The notes beneath the pieces are model-generated. The model saw nothing but the letters and a program-made list of their open reading frames with translations. It did no database searches and had not been told where the DNA came from. A program made the position numbers and the translations under genes. Below, piece by piece: positions 33,310-44,070 of a stretch of DNA of 64,000 nt. The stretch spans positions 40,451,963-40,515,962 of the forward strand of contig NC_091936.1 in assembly GCF_041260155.1 (NCBI RefSeq), in the 5' to 3' direction. Within the stretch, counting starts at the first letter, position 1. Each line of letters begins with the position of its first letter. Origin of the DNA: Ptychodera flava. Taxonomy: Eukaryota; Hemichordata; Enteropneusta; Ptychoderidae.

Positions 33310-33400
33310 CGTCTTCAGACGTTCCGTCCGTGGAGTTGTTTGATTATTGTGACGAACTGAACGCGGAACTGTGAACGTCTCTGCAGTACGGGACCGGAAT
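33310..33400 (-). other. Possible 5' non-coding exon of the phospholipase gene
   Basis: A good donor (ACG|GTAAGA) lies at 33309-33304, and a GC-richer stretch upstream differs from the surrounding AT-rich DNA. The intron would end at the acceptor just before ATG 33076. The 5' edge is a guess. Confidence 0.4.
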
Positions 33401-34457
33401 AGTTAACAAATAACCAATTTTGATCCATGCCGATTATATTTATGGCGTCAACAAATTATACTATAAAAATATCAAACCCATATCAGGGAACTAGTATGGT
33501 TGTTGCACAGGTAAAGTTGAATAGATAGATTGCCGTATAAATTTCGACACACCTGACATGAAATAATACTTCTTGGTTGTCTTTACCAGAGGTCCATACG
33601 TTCTTCTTCTACGAATTCCACTTTGTTGTGTATATCAGTACTGGTTTGTTGTCTGTCTATCTGTGCTGTACTGTTTGTTTTATCGAGCGAGTTGGTCTCT
33701 ATGTAACTCATGGCTATGACAGATCATGGCTTGGCACTATTGCTTTGATTAACAAGCAGTGCTTGAAAGACACGACATTTAGTAGCTCCCCGAATGAACT
33801 TTATCCTATATGAATTGCAGATAAAAAAGGATTGTACTAATGTCAGGTGGGCTGTCTCGCTGCGTATACAATACCATTATTAAGGGTCAATCGTAGAGCA
33901 TACGGCTCGCCGATGTTCCTTGAATATGAACTGCGTGAGTTGTCCCATCATGCACATAAGATCATTTTAAAATGTTGTCGTTTTGACAACTGACTTACTG
34001 AAGCAGTCATCTTCGACGGTTTCGTATTGGTATTTAAGAGAATGAAAAAGTTTATAGGCCATTGTATTCGGATTTCATATGAAAATATTCAGACAGTTTT
34101 TAGATATTTGAGTTCGTTGTGAGAGCTTCTTCGTTTTCACCATGTGAAGATTTATCCAAAGCCAGATTAAGGACGGCATTTAAGGAAAGCAGCTGGGCTT
34201 TCGACCCATGGGCATTTTCCCAAGTACTTTTATCTAGCCTAGTGTACGCAGCAACAGAAGCTTTAGGACCTCTTAAAATTCAAAATCAACAATCGATCTT
34301 CTAATTGTTTAGAGAGACTGCCGAAGAAGTACTGTGACTTTGCAATGTTACAGCTGTAACTGTATTGGCTACATTTCTGAGGGTCTGTGCGACAGCTGCG
34401 TGAATTTGGCATGAATACTGATCATCGTTCTGACTAGTGCAGTCGGGTACTGTAACG
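33401..34457. other. Intergenic, nothing recognised
   Basis: This is the space between the minus-strand phospholipase start and a repeat cluster. No exon was recognised. The promoter of the phospholipase should lie at its left side. Confidence 0.4.
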
Positions 34458-34675
34458 TGAAATTCGGGGGCCGGAATGGCTTTGTAAACTGGTCTGCTTT
34501 AATTCGCCCCCCCCCCCCCCCCCCACCCAAAGTTTGCTAACATTAACTTGTACAGTATTTTAAGTGATGGTGTGTCAGATTAAATCAAGAACTTTGTAGC
34601 TATCAATACATTTTCTTCCCAACCAACCCAACCCAAAGGTGGATACCGTGCTGGTTCAAGGATATTTTGCTCATT
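34458..34675 (+). repeat. Direct repeat A, copy 1
   Basis: It starts GTGAAATTCGGGG and ends CAAGGATATTTTGCTCATT. It is matched by 35251-35485 with moderate divergence. It contains a C run at 34507-34524. Confidence 0.8.
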
Positions 34676-34703
34676 TTATCACGTGAACAGTCGAATGATT
34701 CTA

Positions 34704-35018
34704 ATTCCCACCAGTCTGTGTATTCTAGGCCAATTTCATTGAGTGTTATTTTCACAACAGGTAAGTGAATCTTACCTGGTGACGTTATGTCATTTCACTT
34801 GCTAGCCTCTTTATTTTTTAGGATGAGTCTTTTCATGCTGACCCTGATGATCGTATTAATAGGGATAGGAAGAGTGTTCAGAGGTCTACGCTCGACGCCC
34901 CTGCTCTTAGGGGCGGGGGAGCGTAGAGAGCGTCCTCAAGCGACGGATCTTTCAGTCCAGAAGAGTGCCCTCCTAAATTCATGCCGTAACGTGCACCGGA
35001 ACCTCCGGTCCCCGCCTG
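34704..35018 (+). repeat. Direct repeat B, copy 1, with an 83-bp insertion
   Basis: It shares TATTCTAGGCCAATTTC, ACAGGTAAG...CTTACCTGGTGAC and CGTAACGTGCACCGGAA with 36434-36655. Relative to that copy it carries an extra 83 bp (34877-34959) flanked by GAAGAGTG on both sides (34869-34876, 34960-34967). That fits an inserted element with an 8-bp duplication. Confidence 0.75.
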
Positions 35019-35250
35019 ATTATATAATCCTCTGAAAAGGAAACTTCCTAAAAGGCACAAGATTGAATTCAGAGAGCAGAATTCAAGAAATCGGTCGTCT
35101 GGTCCGTATATGCGCTTGTCAAGAAACGGACGAAAGGTTTGTCAGTTACAACAGTATGGACTCTACAAAGCCGCTGAAGCGGGTTGCTATGGTAAGACGC
35201 ACATGCGCTCGTTCGTTGTTTTGATCCAAAGAGTCTCCTGGAACTAAAAA

Positions 35251-35485
35251 GTGAAATTCGGGGAGCTGGAATGGCCGTTGTTAACTGGCCTGCCTTAATT
35301 CATTCGCACCCCTCCCCCATGCTTTTCTAACATTAGCTCGTACAGTATTTTAATTTACTTCAGTGTGTGTATGTCCTCGTCAAAGTGATGGTATGTCAGA
35401 CTAAAGAGCTTTGAAATTTCTTCCCAACCCAACCAACCCAACCAAAAGGTGGGTATCGTGTTGGCTCAAGGATATTTTGCACATT
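35251..35485 (+). repeat. Direct repeat A, copy 2
   Basis: It matches 34458-34675, including AACATTAGCTCGTACAGTA and the CCCAACC-rich stretch, and ends CAAGGATATTTTGCACATT. Confidence 0.8.
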
Positions 35486-36433
35486 CTCAGTGGACCCACC
35501 TGTGGAGGGCCGTATGGGGGTGGTGGGAGATTCTAAAACAAGTTCGCAGATTTTTTCAAATGCCCCCTAACAAACTCACAATGCCCTAATCCCCCTTCTG
35601 ACTTGCTATAATTTTGAAGTCTCCCCTCCCTCAAAGGAAGGCAAAATGTGGCCGATATAGTGCTTCGTCCAAAAATACTAAATCAAATACATGGGAGTCT
35701 ATTGGGAAAACTATTAACATTTCTCCTGTTAAAAACAATCTATATCTCTACATTTATACGTGTTTGATAATCCATGTACTTTGCTGTAAGTGGCAGGTAA
35801 AAAGTCCATGTGTGTACAAAAAATTTGATTTTTGGATTTCATCGATAATGTTGATTTACTATGGGTAGTCTATTAGAACAGTATGAACATTTTTTCGAAT
35901 ATAAAACTAGTAATATCTGTGCATTTATAGACGATGGCTAATTGATGTAAATGATCTTGATTAGAATAGGGTGGTTACAGGTGGTTATTCAAGTGTTGCT
36001 ATATATTGACTTTTAGGCTGTAGCAAGTTTCTTGATAAACAATAATATTGCTTTCTGTACAATTTCCAGCCAAACTATAAATGAAGGTGAACATTACAGC
36101 TATTGTCCCTTTCGCGATCACATATGAAAGGTTTGGAAACAGGATGACTTCCCTCATCTATCAGGAAACCTAGACACGATTAACATATTTGTATAAAAGG
36201 GAGTGCACCTTTTGGCCAATCAAGTATGTTTTGTTCAGTGAGTCGACTGCAGTTTCTTGCTGTACTCCCACAGTATGCTGGAATTATAACAAAATTATGT
36301 TTGGTAAACTATTTGTATACGAGTGTCAAGATCATGATCATTGTTATTGAGGACAAATGAATAATATTCTAGTCTGTACTTGAATTCAATTTTAAACAAT
36401 AGCAATGCTGACTACATATGGCTGTGCTGGACT
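35486..36433. other. Nothing recognised between repeat copies
   Basis: There are no coding signals. This is the spacer within the local duplication cluster. Confidence 0.4.
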
Positions 36434-36655
36434 TTTCCCAACAGTCTGTTTATTCTAGGCCAATTTCTTTTGAGTGTTATTTTCAGAACAGGTAAGCGAA
36501 TCTTACCTGGTGACATTTTATCCTTTCACTTACTAGCCTCTTTATTTTATGTGTCTTTTCATGCTGAGCCTGTGATGACCGTATTCATGGAGGTAGGAAG
36601 GATGCCTTCCTACCTTCATGACGTAACGTGCACCGGAATCCCCGGTCCCCGCCCT
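36434..36655 (+). repeat. Direct repeat B, copy 2
   Basis: This copy lacks the 83-bp insertion of copy 1 and so shows the empty site. Confidence 0.75.
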
Positions 36656-36953
36656 CGGTCACATCATAATTGTGTAGAGCTACGGCATGATGTGGCATGC
36701 CCCTGCATTGATCTCACACGCTTTTAACACAATTCATTACATTGCAGAGACCCACTCAAGGCAGGGTTATTTGGGGAGACCTCGGCCGGCTCTCTGGCTT
36801 GAAAAAAGAACACTCAAGACTTTTGTGAAATAGTTTTAGAGAAAGGGAAAATCGTGCGTTTTCAGAACGACCTGGGAATTAAATCACGAAACAGAAAGAA
36901 AATGAGAGATCGAAATTAAATAATAAACCACATTTTAGATGCCCTTCTTCAAG

Positions 36954-37124
36954 TAGCTATTGGTCCATAGCTGCGGTGTTATCGGACGGGATTTCTGCCT
37001 TTACGGGCTGGTTTTGACTTTTGCGATTTTTGTGGTGGCGGGGTTAAAAATCGTAAAAGTCAAAACCCGCCCGTAAAAGTCAGAAATCCCGTCCGAAAAC
37101 ACCACAGCTATGGACTCACAGCTA
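36954..37124. mobile_element. Hairpin element, TAGCTGTGG family copy 2
   Basis: The ends are TAGCTATTGGTCC and complement. Long inner arms (GACGGGATTTCTGCC, GGGCTGGTTTTGAC and complements) make nearly the whole 171 bp a hairpin. TCTTCAA flanks it at a one-base offset, suggesting a 7-8-bp target duplication. Confidence 0.82.
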
Positions 37125-37263
37125 CTCTTCAAGCCGACATGATACTACCTTTGTGTCTGCCCGGATCATAATTCAGTGATTGTGCAATGTTACATAAGGA
37201 ACGCGTGAATGGAAACGACACACTCTGTGGTCTTGATGTTCAATTGATTGATGATATTCATGT

Positions 37264-37370
37264 TTTTAAGGTAGAACGCGCCTCGGGGACAGAAATTCGG
37301 GCTTTCAACAGTTATCAATTCTCTTCTGATCTACCATTTGTAATTTTAAGGCTCTTGATGATAGATAGCT
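37264..37370 (+). mobile_element. TTAA-family MITE, fragment (copy 2)
   Basis: It starts TTTTAAGGTAGAACGCGCCT and GGGGACAGAAATTCGG like the full copy at 38386, then fades after about 100 bp. Confidence 0.65.
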
Positions 37371-38385
37371 CTTAATTTTTCATGGATCGATAAATACAAA
37401 TACTTGCTCCGCCCAATGGCGTTCACCTTCCAAACTGATTTTGCTGGTTTTCTTCTAGTTTTCGTCTTTCTTTCCCTTTTTGTTGTTTTTAATATGATAT
37501 ATTTTAATAGTAATGGTCAATATTGCATTTATGTCCAACCTCTCGAAATCGATAAAACACTTCTGAGTGTATTGGAAAATTTGTAATTCGATTTCCTTTC
37601 CCCCAAGTGTGATGTTCAAGGATCGAATACATGTCACTTGCATTCTTTAATGACCTAGGGAGTGCAAACATCAGCGAAACCAGGCAGGGGTTACGGCGTT
37701 TAAGGTGTGATGGAGTGCGCCTCACTTTTTCTAGACTCCCTAGAATAGTACCAATCAGAAACATTATAGTCATTATGTTTTACTCTGATGGCGAATGTCC
37801 CATTGTTAACTATTCTATGGACCCTCACCGGCCTCCCCCGTGCCTACTGCCGTGATTAGTAGAGGGACTCAAATTTATCCTGCGTCACTGAAGTAATCTT
37901 GACATCACAACTCCCTCCCCTCGTCCCAGGCACAATTCATAAAGCCGTAAATAACATGTTGACGAAATCTCTCTTCACCAGCAGAACAAAATATCACTTA
38001 AAATAACAACAGCTGAAATTTAACTGAAGTAAAATATTCTGAATATCACTACATCATGACTCAAAGTTTTATGGCAGCTTGTATTGTTTATAAATAGCGG
38101 TTTCTTCATTTCATCAAACGAGACATTCCATTTACACATGTTTGACTGCGGCGCAAGATCTGTCACTGTGATTATCCCCTCTCATGATTTGTACCAGTGT
38201 TTTCACCAAAGTATTCCAAGCCCTCACTCCGAAATGGACAATGCTCCCTTAAAACTAGTTACAGAGTGATCGGCAATGATAAAGTTTTTGTTGTTCATCG
38301 CTAGAGTCTGACACATATCCTTCAATCTCAACATTATGATAAGCAGATCCATGACGTCATGATTTTCTTTCCAATTTTTTCCCTC

Positions 38386-38770
38386 TTTAAGGTAGAGCGC
38401 TCCTCGGGGACAGCAATTCGGACTCTCAAACTTTAACAATCTTTTATGATATACGACTCATGGGAGTTCATTTTAAAGCTCTTATTGTAAGAAAACTTTC
38501 CACAGGCATAGAATTTGGAATTCGAAAATTGTATTTTTCTCCATAAAGTTAGCACAGAGATAGCGGCCATTTCGAATTTTAGGTATCAGTAATCTTGGAT
38601 CATTTGTTTCTCTGGTACTAAAATTTGCACGGTGACCTCTCCCCCCCCCCCCCCCCCCCCCCCGCCGATTTTTATTCTTGATTTGGAAGGAGAATGGTTT
38701 AAAGATTCCTTAAGGGAAGTTTGAGCAAAAGTTTAAGTCTTTCACTTTCGAGGCGCATTACTACCTTAAA
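38386..38770 (+). mobile_element. TTAA-family MITE, full copy (copy 3)
   Basis: The copy is 385 bp with ends TTTAAGGTAG and CTACCTTAAA. The inverted ends continue as GGTAGAGCGCTCCTCGGGGA and its diverged complement. TTAA on both sides fits piggyBac or Kolobok-type insertion. A long C run (38640-38663) lies inside. It ends 22 bp upstream of the first recognised reductase exon. Confidence 0.82.
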
Positions 38771-38792
38771 ACCAATTTCATTGTTGCTGCAG

Positions 38793-39053
38793 GTTACAGG
38801 TGCCAATCGGGGACTCGGATTGTCCGTCGTGAGGTTGCTGTGCAAGCGGTTCGACGGTGATGTTTATCTGACTTCACGTAACGAGGAGCGTGGCAAGGAA
38901 GCTGTGAAAGAACTTCAGAAGGAAGGTTTGGACCCGAAGTTCCACCAGCTCGATACTACTTCAATGGAAAGTATTGACCGAATTAAAAAGCACTTCCTCG
39001 AACATTATGGAGGGATTGACGTGTTGGTGGATAATGCTGGCATCGCATACAAG
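38793..39053 (+). CDS. Reductase exon with cofactor-binding loop
   Basis: It encodes VTGANRGLGLSVVRLLCKRF to VDNAGIAYK, 87 codons, phase 0 at both ends. The acceptor is TTGTTGCTGCAG and the donor AAG|GTACTG. Confidence 0.9.
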
Positions 39054-41978
39054 GTACTGAGACAATTGAAATTGCACTCCGCCATGCATGTAATGGGCTG
39101 ACCTGTACGTCAGTATTGTTATTGTACAGGGAGTGGGGATAAATCTACAACACTGATGTACATGGTGTAGCCTATCTGATATTCTCAAAATTATCATGCC
39201 GGTCAGACGTTGTCCATTATTGCACAATAATCAATCAAAGCCTGAATGTGAACAGATCATTGAATAGTGTAGACATATATTAACATTTCTGTAGCAAGTA
39301 CTATGCCTTTCCATGAACAAATTTTGTTTTCAAAATTGTTAAACCATTTAAATCGTTTATTAAAACTGATATTCTTTCTTTTTGACAATATTAAGAAAAG
39401 ATGCAGCCTTCTTTCTGGGATCAATCTCTAACTATGGATTAAACTCACGATGCTGTCCCTGCCACATTCTCTAGCTCTAAGTCTGAAGCAAGATGTCGCA
39501 CAGTCCTTTTACAATTTGAATGATCGGTACATATTTAGCGGTTTCTCAGTCCCTGCACAACTGTTTCTTGTCTTCTTATCCCCTATTGCGCTTTCATGTT
39601 CCTATATTCGTTCCCTGTGATCGTTTCGATTTTTCAATTTCTCTGTAGACTTCAGGGGTCTTGCTCTCTTGTAAAGTGTATCTGTAATATCGGTATGTGC
39701 GAACCAGAGGGGTAACATTTCCTCTTTATAACTATATAGGTGAAGAGTACAGTTCCTTTCGGAGAGCAAGCTACTAATACGATTGCGAATAACTTCTATG
39801 GGCGATACAACGTCTACAGGACTTTATTCCCGATAGTGAAACCGCACGGAAGGTAAGAGACAATCGTTATATACATAATGACATGTGGAAGTGATACGAG
39901 GTCATCTGAATTTCGATGGCAGAGCCATGCCACGGTCCCTGCACAAAAGGACCGTGGCCATGCTCATGAATCTAACTCTAAAATACGCGAGTATACGTTA
40001 AGATTGTTCAAATACCTGGCGCAAGTGTCTACATGTATCCCGATCTGATTATAATCAGATGTAGAGTACGACGACGTCTGTACGTGCGCGGTATTCTCTT
40101 GCTGTCGCCTCTCCTTACTAGGCGACAGCAAGAGAATACCGCGTGCGCGTAAGTAGACGTCGCCGTACTCTACATCTGATTTTAATCAGATTGCGTGTAT
40201 CCATACTTGTCCACTTTACTTCACAATATCGCCCCTTGCAACCAGTATTTTTGATTGTTACTGTTTCCTTCACCTCGAACTATTGGTAAAACTTACAGCT
40301 CAAAGTGTCCGCCGCACACTGTTACAAACATATGCATCATTCAATTGTAAGATACCAAGGTACTTTCAGTACATAACAATAACAGCGCTAATCTTCTGTC
40401 TTGGAATTTTCAGAATTGTTGAAGTCGGCGGACGGAGTGGTGCTAGGATTCTCAATGCAATCAACCCAGATCTTGCAGCCAGGTTTAGATCCCCAGAGAT
40501 CACGGAAGAAAAACTTGTTGAACTCGTGAACGAATTCGTCAGGTATCTATGACAGAGAATTTTGCCTTCCCATTTGCCATCGAAGGGCAAGATATTTCTG
40601 ACTTATTCATTATATGTTATACCTTTTTTAACCAGAAAGTGGCGTGACACATTGATATCAATGTTTAGTTTCTTTGTCAAGTATCTGCAATGAAGAGGCA
40701 TGTGAGGGTCATGCATACGATTGTTGACAGGGAACAATAAAGGCCAGCAGCTTTAACTATTGATAATTTTTTCACTATTTATGTTCTGTATGTCTCCTGT
40801 AAGTTATCGTTCTAATTTCCGAGGTTGTCGAAATACCAATTATTTACAAGTATTTAGCTTGTCAACTAATCGTTTTTACGTCTACAATGCACTTTTATTG
40901 TTCTTGTTTGAATTCTAGTAAGGACTAGAATTCACTGCCATCAATAGCAATGTACACATGCACCGGCTGAGTTGACAAACTGAATACTGTGCATCAAAAA
41001 TCCGCTAAGTAGTAGATTCGGAAACTGTAATTGGCATAAAAACTCAAAAATACTGAAACGAATCAACAAAAGTCACAGCTACTGGCCTGTAAAGTACAGT
41101 CACTTCCCAACAAGATATAAAATCCGAAATATTTCGTTGGTCATCGGAAAGAAGTTATGATTATACAGTGTAACGGAATTATGAAACGACAATCTTGTAA
41201 AGTAGATCGAAAGTTTTATCAAACAGGCGCCTATCCATTACTCGTCTCGATAGTGTGGTCCTCTGCCCCATTTCTACCGCTGGTTGTGCTGCTCACGAAA
41301 ATAGCTCACGGAAATGCTATTTTCGTGAGCAGCGCAGCCAGCGGTAGAAATGGGGCAGGGGACCACACTATCGTCTCGGTGGGAAATATTATAGAGACAG
41401 GCAGAAATATCAATGTTGTTTACGTCAACTAACGTTTGACAGCAAAGTAGATGTTTGTCACGCATCACCCATGCATCTTATTGTCCATCTCCCTTGCTGT
41501 ACCAATCAGGAATGACGGGGCTGAGTGAATTTTCAGTCGTGTTTCGGGTGGGCCGGAGGAAATCGGGTACTCAACATATCATGTTAAGCGCGACCCTCCC
41601 CAAACGCCCCTCCTAAAAATATGACGCTCCCTTTTACAGTTTTTTTTGAAATGACCCTTACCATTATAAAGTTTATAATATGTATGGGACCGTGAAAGAA
41701 CTGCTGCTGTAGCTCTTGTTTTGTAAATATACACAGATATAAACACTGATTACCATACACCGACTTTTTCAAACGCTTCGGGTGTATGAGACTTTGCAAC
41801 ACAGAATACAAACTTCTTAATCAGCTTGACCCCGATACCGTGATTTTCAAGTTGTGAAAATGACTCATTTTCATGCAAGTTTATGTATGGTTGTCATTGT
41901 CGTTGTTGTAGATTCACTGCAGATCGAATGACTGTTCAGGACATTTGAAATTACATCATCACCTCCACCACCACCATT

Positions 41979-42029
<51 letters not shown>

Positions 42030-43808
42030 GTTATCAACAACAACTATAACAACAACTACAACTATTTGGCTGCTGTCGTTGCAATTCTCATGGCATGGTT
42101 GTGAAAGTTCATCAATAGCGTAAACAACTTACTGAAAATCTGCGCTCATCTTAAAATTAGCGAATGTAAAATGACACCCTTCCCAATGCCAAGTTCGCAA
42201 ATTATGACCCACCCCTATCCTCTGACCCATTCCCTCATAATAATTTACGGTCTTTTAAAGAGGCATTCCTAAATACCGGACTCCTTCATGGCGGTTACCG
42301 GTTGTTGACCTTGACTGTTCATATGATTTTTGTCATTTAGTTTGATTTGAAAGTTGTGGACAGTCAATTTGCTCAGTAAATAAAATTGATATAAAACCCG
42401 ATCCCTTTAAGCGAATCATTTATCAGTTTACCACCATTTATCGTAGCCGATATTGTTCTCTTGAAGGGATGCCAAAGAAGGCAAACACCTTGAGAGGGGC
42501 TGGGACACCACAGCGTACAGTTTCGTCAAGACGTGCATTTTACTGCTCACGTGGATATATGCCCGTCATTTGAAAGACGACCCAAGAGAGGACATCTTAA
42601 TTAACGTGGTGAGTTATGATTCCATTAGAAAAGATAACATCTTCTCAACAAACGATCACACTTAAAAATAACGCTTGTGACTGCTACAATAACAAACACG
42701 CTTTGAAAAGCCAAGATGTCGGGGAAATCAACCAAACAGCACATATTTTAATTGTCGCTATTATTTAAGTAATTATATTTCATAAAATTTGAAAAACCTT
42801 TCCAAGAACCATAATTTTTCCAATCTCTATCGAGGTCTACGACATTTCATGTTGAAATGTGTCTGATACGAAACTATCGATGCAACGATTATTATGAGTG
42901 CTGCATTATCATACAGTGTTCAAAACGCCATATTATTTCCTTTTTCCATTCGAACATTGCAGTTGCAAGTACTCTTCAAGCAATCCTTGTTATTTTCCTT
43001 TGATATTTTCCCTTTAATGTAGTATTTGCCTCGAATGTGAAAGACAAACTTGCGCTCAAATTTTCCTTAGGAAATCTTTCAATCATTCACTTTCAGAATT
43101 AAGAATAAAAATCGGAGGTTACTGTGCAAATGTTGGTACTAGAGAAACAAATTACTCAAGATTTACCTATATTTGAAATTCAAAATGGCTGCCATCCCTG
43201 TGTTAACTCTGAGAAAAATGAAGAATTTTTCAGTTTTCGAAAAACTAAGAAAACAACACTTTTTCTCATAAACACGATTGGAACTAATTTGGGATAATTG
43301 GATGGTGAAGTAATGTCGATTTAATGTACAGATGTTATCTCATCTGCTTTTCTTTTTATATTACACACTTGTTTTTTATGAGTAAATTGCGATATTGCAA
43401 CATTCAGCTACACGGCACCTAACACTTTTGAGAAATTTGCAAAATATGAAAATCCAATTATCCCAAATTAGTTCCAATCGTGTTCAGAAGAGCTTTAAAA
43501 TACAAGTGATATATCAGAGAAGAATTTGGAAAGGTTTGAGAGTCTGAATATCTGTCCCCGAGGGGCATTTTATCTTAATCTGTCTTTATTGTATTGATTC
43601 GCAGTGCTGCCCCAACGCATGTCAGACTGACATGACGGGTTGGATAGGAAGGAAGACCGCTGACGAGGGAGCAGAGATCATGCTGTATTTGGCGCTGCTG
43701 CCACCAAACGCCGAAACTCCGCAAGGACAGCTGCTGTTGGATGACAAAGAACAAGTAGAGTGGCGCGATAAAGATAATTACACAGTTATAGGACCACCAT
43801 TATATTGA
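38793..43808 (+). CDS. CBR1-like short-chain dehydrogenase/reductase, five exons, 5' exon not found
   Basis: Exons 38793-39053, 39740-39852, 40414-40542, 42467-42608 and 43605-43808 chain in phase to 283 codons including TGA. The order matches carbonyl reductase 1: cofactor loop TGANRGLG, DVYLTSRNEERG, FHQLDTT, DVLVDNAGIAYK, NNFYG (catalytic Asn region), FRSPEITEEKLVELVNEFV, AYSFVK (YxxxK) and the C-terminal CCPNACQTDM. These enzymes reduce carbonyls with NADPH in the cytosol. Two oddities stand out. NNAG is DNAG, and where CBR1 has VNVSS with the catalytic serine this protein has VEVGG, although a serine follows two residues later. Activity is therefore doubtful. The first codons, before VTGA, must lie in an upstream exon that I could not find between 33.4 and 38.7 kb. 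Confidence 0.88.
39740..39852 (+). CDS. Reductase exon, Asn region
   Basis: It encodes VKSTVPFGEQATNTIANNFY and LFPIVKPHG. It is too short to stand out as an open frame. The acceptor is CTATATAG and the donor AG|GTAAGA. Confidence 0.88.
40041..40195. mobile_element. 155-bp hairpin element in reductase intron
   Basis: Two arms of about 69 bp containing GTATTCTCTTGCTGTCGCCT and complement surround a 10-bp centre. TGTATCC flanks both sides (40034-40040 and 40196-40202), a 7-bp duplication. Confidence 0.8.
40414..40542 (+). CDS. Reductase exon with Ser-to-Gly site
   Basis: It encodes RIVEVGGRSGARILNAINPD and TEEKLVELVNEFV. VGG stands where CBR1 has the catalytic-serine motif VSS. The acceptor is TTGGAATTTTCAG and the donor AG|GTATCT. 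Confidence 0.88.
40848..41097 (+). repeat. Dispersed repeat, diverged copy 1
   Basis: It shares CAAGTATTTAGC, GGACTAGAAT, a GTTGACAAA block and AAGTCACAGCT in the same order with 46427-46678. Divergence is high. The nature of the element is unknown. Confidence 0.55.
41250..41370. mobile_element. 121-bp hairpin element with 8-bp target duplication
   Basis: The arms of about 52 bp (TAGTGTGGTC, CCCATTTCTACCGCTGG, CTCACGAAAATAGC and complements) make nearly a full hairpin. TCGTCTCG flanks both sides exactly (41242-41249 and 41371-41378). It lies in the reductase intron. The 8-bp duplication suggests hAT-type transposition. Confidence 0.88.
41975..42029. repeat. (ATC)n microsatellite
   Basis: About 18 ATC units lie in the reductase intron. 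Confidence 0.95.
42467..42608 (+). CDS. Reductase exon with catalytic YxxxK
   Basis: It encodes DAKEGKHLERGWDTTAYSFV followed by KTCILLLTWIYARHL. The Tyr and Lys of the active site are kept (AYSFVK). The acceptor is CTCTTGAAG and the donor GTG|GTGAGT. Confidence 0.87.
43013..43578 (-). mobile_element. TTAA-family MITE copy 4, interrupted by another MITE
   Basis: The ends are CTTTAATGTAGTA...CCTCGAA and CCCCGAGGGGCATTTTATC then TTAA. The core AAAATGGCTGCCATCCC matches the other copies. A 214-bp element (43271-43484) is inserted in it, which orders the two events in time. It ends 26 bp before the last reductase exon. Confidence 0.8.
43271..43484. mobile_element. 214-bp MITE, copy 1
   Basis: The ends AACACGATTGGAACTAATTT and GGGATAATTGGAT are matched by their complement at the other end. 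A second copy of exactly 214 bp lies at 45555-45768. It is nested in the TTAA-family copy. Confidence 0.88.
43605..43808 (+). CDS. Reductase last exon and stop
   Basis: It encodes CCPNACQTDMTGWIGRK, GAEIMLYLALLPPN and a tail ending GPPLY. It matches the CBR1 C-terminus up to the substrate-side loop. The acceptor is TTGATTCGCAG. TGA lies at 43806-43808. Confidence 0.9.
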   Translation, partial: CCPNACQTDMTGWIGRKTADEGAEIMLYLALLPPNAETPQGQLLLDDKEQVEWRDKDNYTVIGPPLY

Positions 43809-44011
43809 AAGTAAAGACAAGTTACTATTGGGTAGAGCATGGATAGTAGAGAAACTACTGTTTATGGGTAGAGTAATCATAAGCCAGACAAGGGCTTGCC
43901 ATTATCAAACTCCTCATATGATCTACACTCAGGGAGGGACCAGCGTCTGCGAACAGTGTTTCGATAAAAAATTTAGTACGCTACTATGTCGTCTGTGGAT
44001 ACAGTATAGTA

Positions 44012-44012
<1 letters not shown>

Positions 44013-44057
<45 letters not shown>

Positions 44058-44058
44058 T
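44013..44058. repeat. (AAT)n microsatellite
   Basis: About 15 AAT units lie 200 bp past the reductase stop codon. Confidence 0.95.
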
Positions 44059-44064
44059 AAAACT

Positions 44065-44070
44065 AATAAA
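44065..44070 (+). terminator. Candidate poly(A) signal of the reductase
   Basis: AATAAA lies just after the AAT array. This is uncertain because the array itself is A-rich. Confidence 0.35.
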
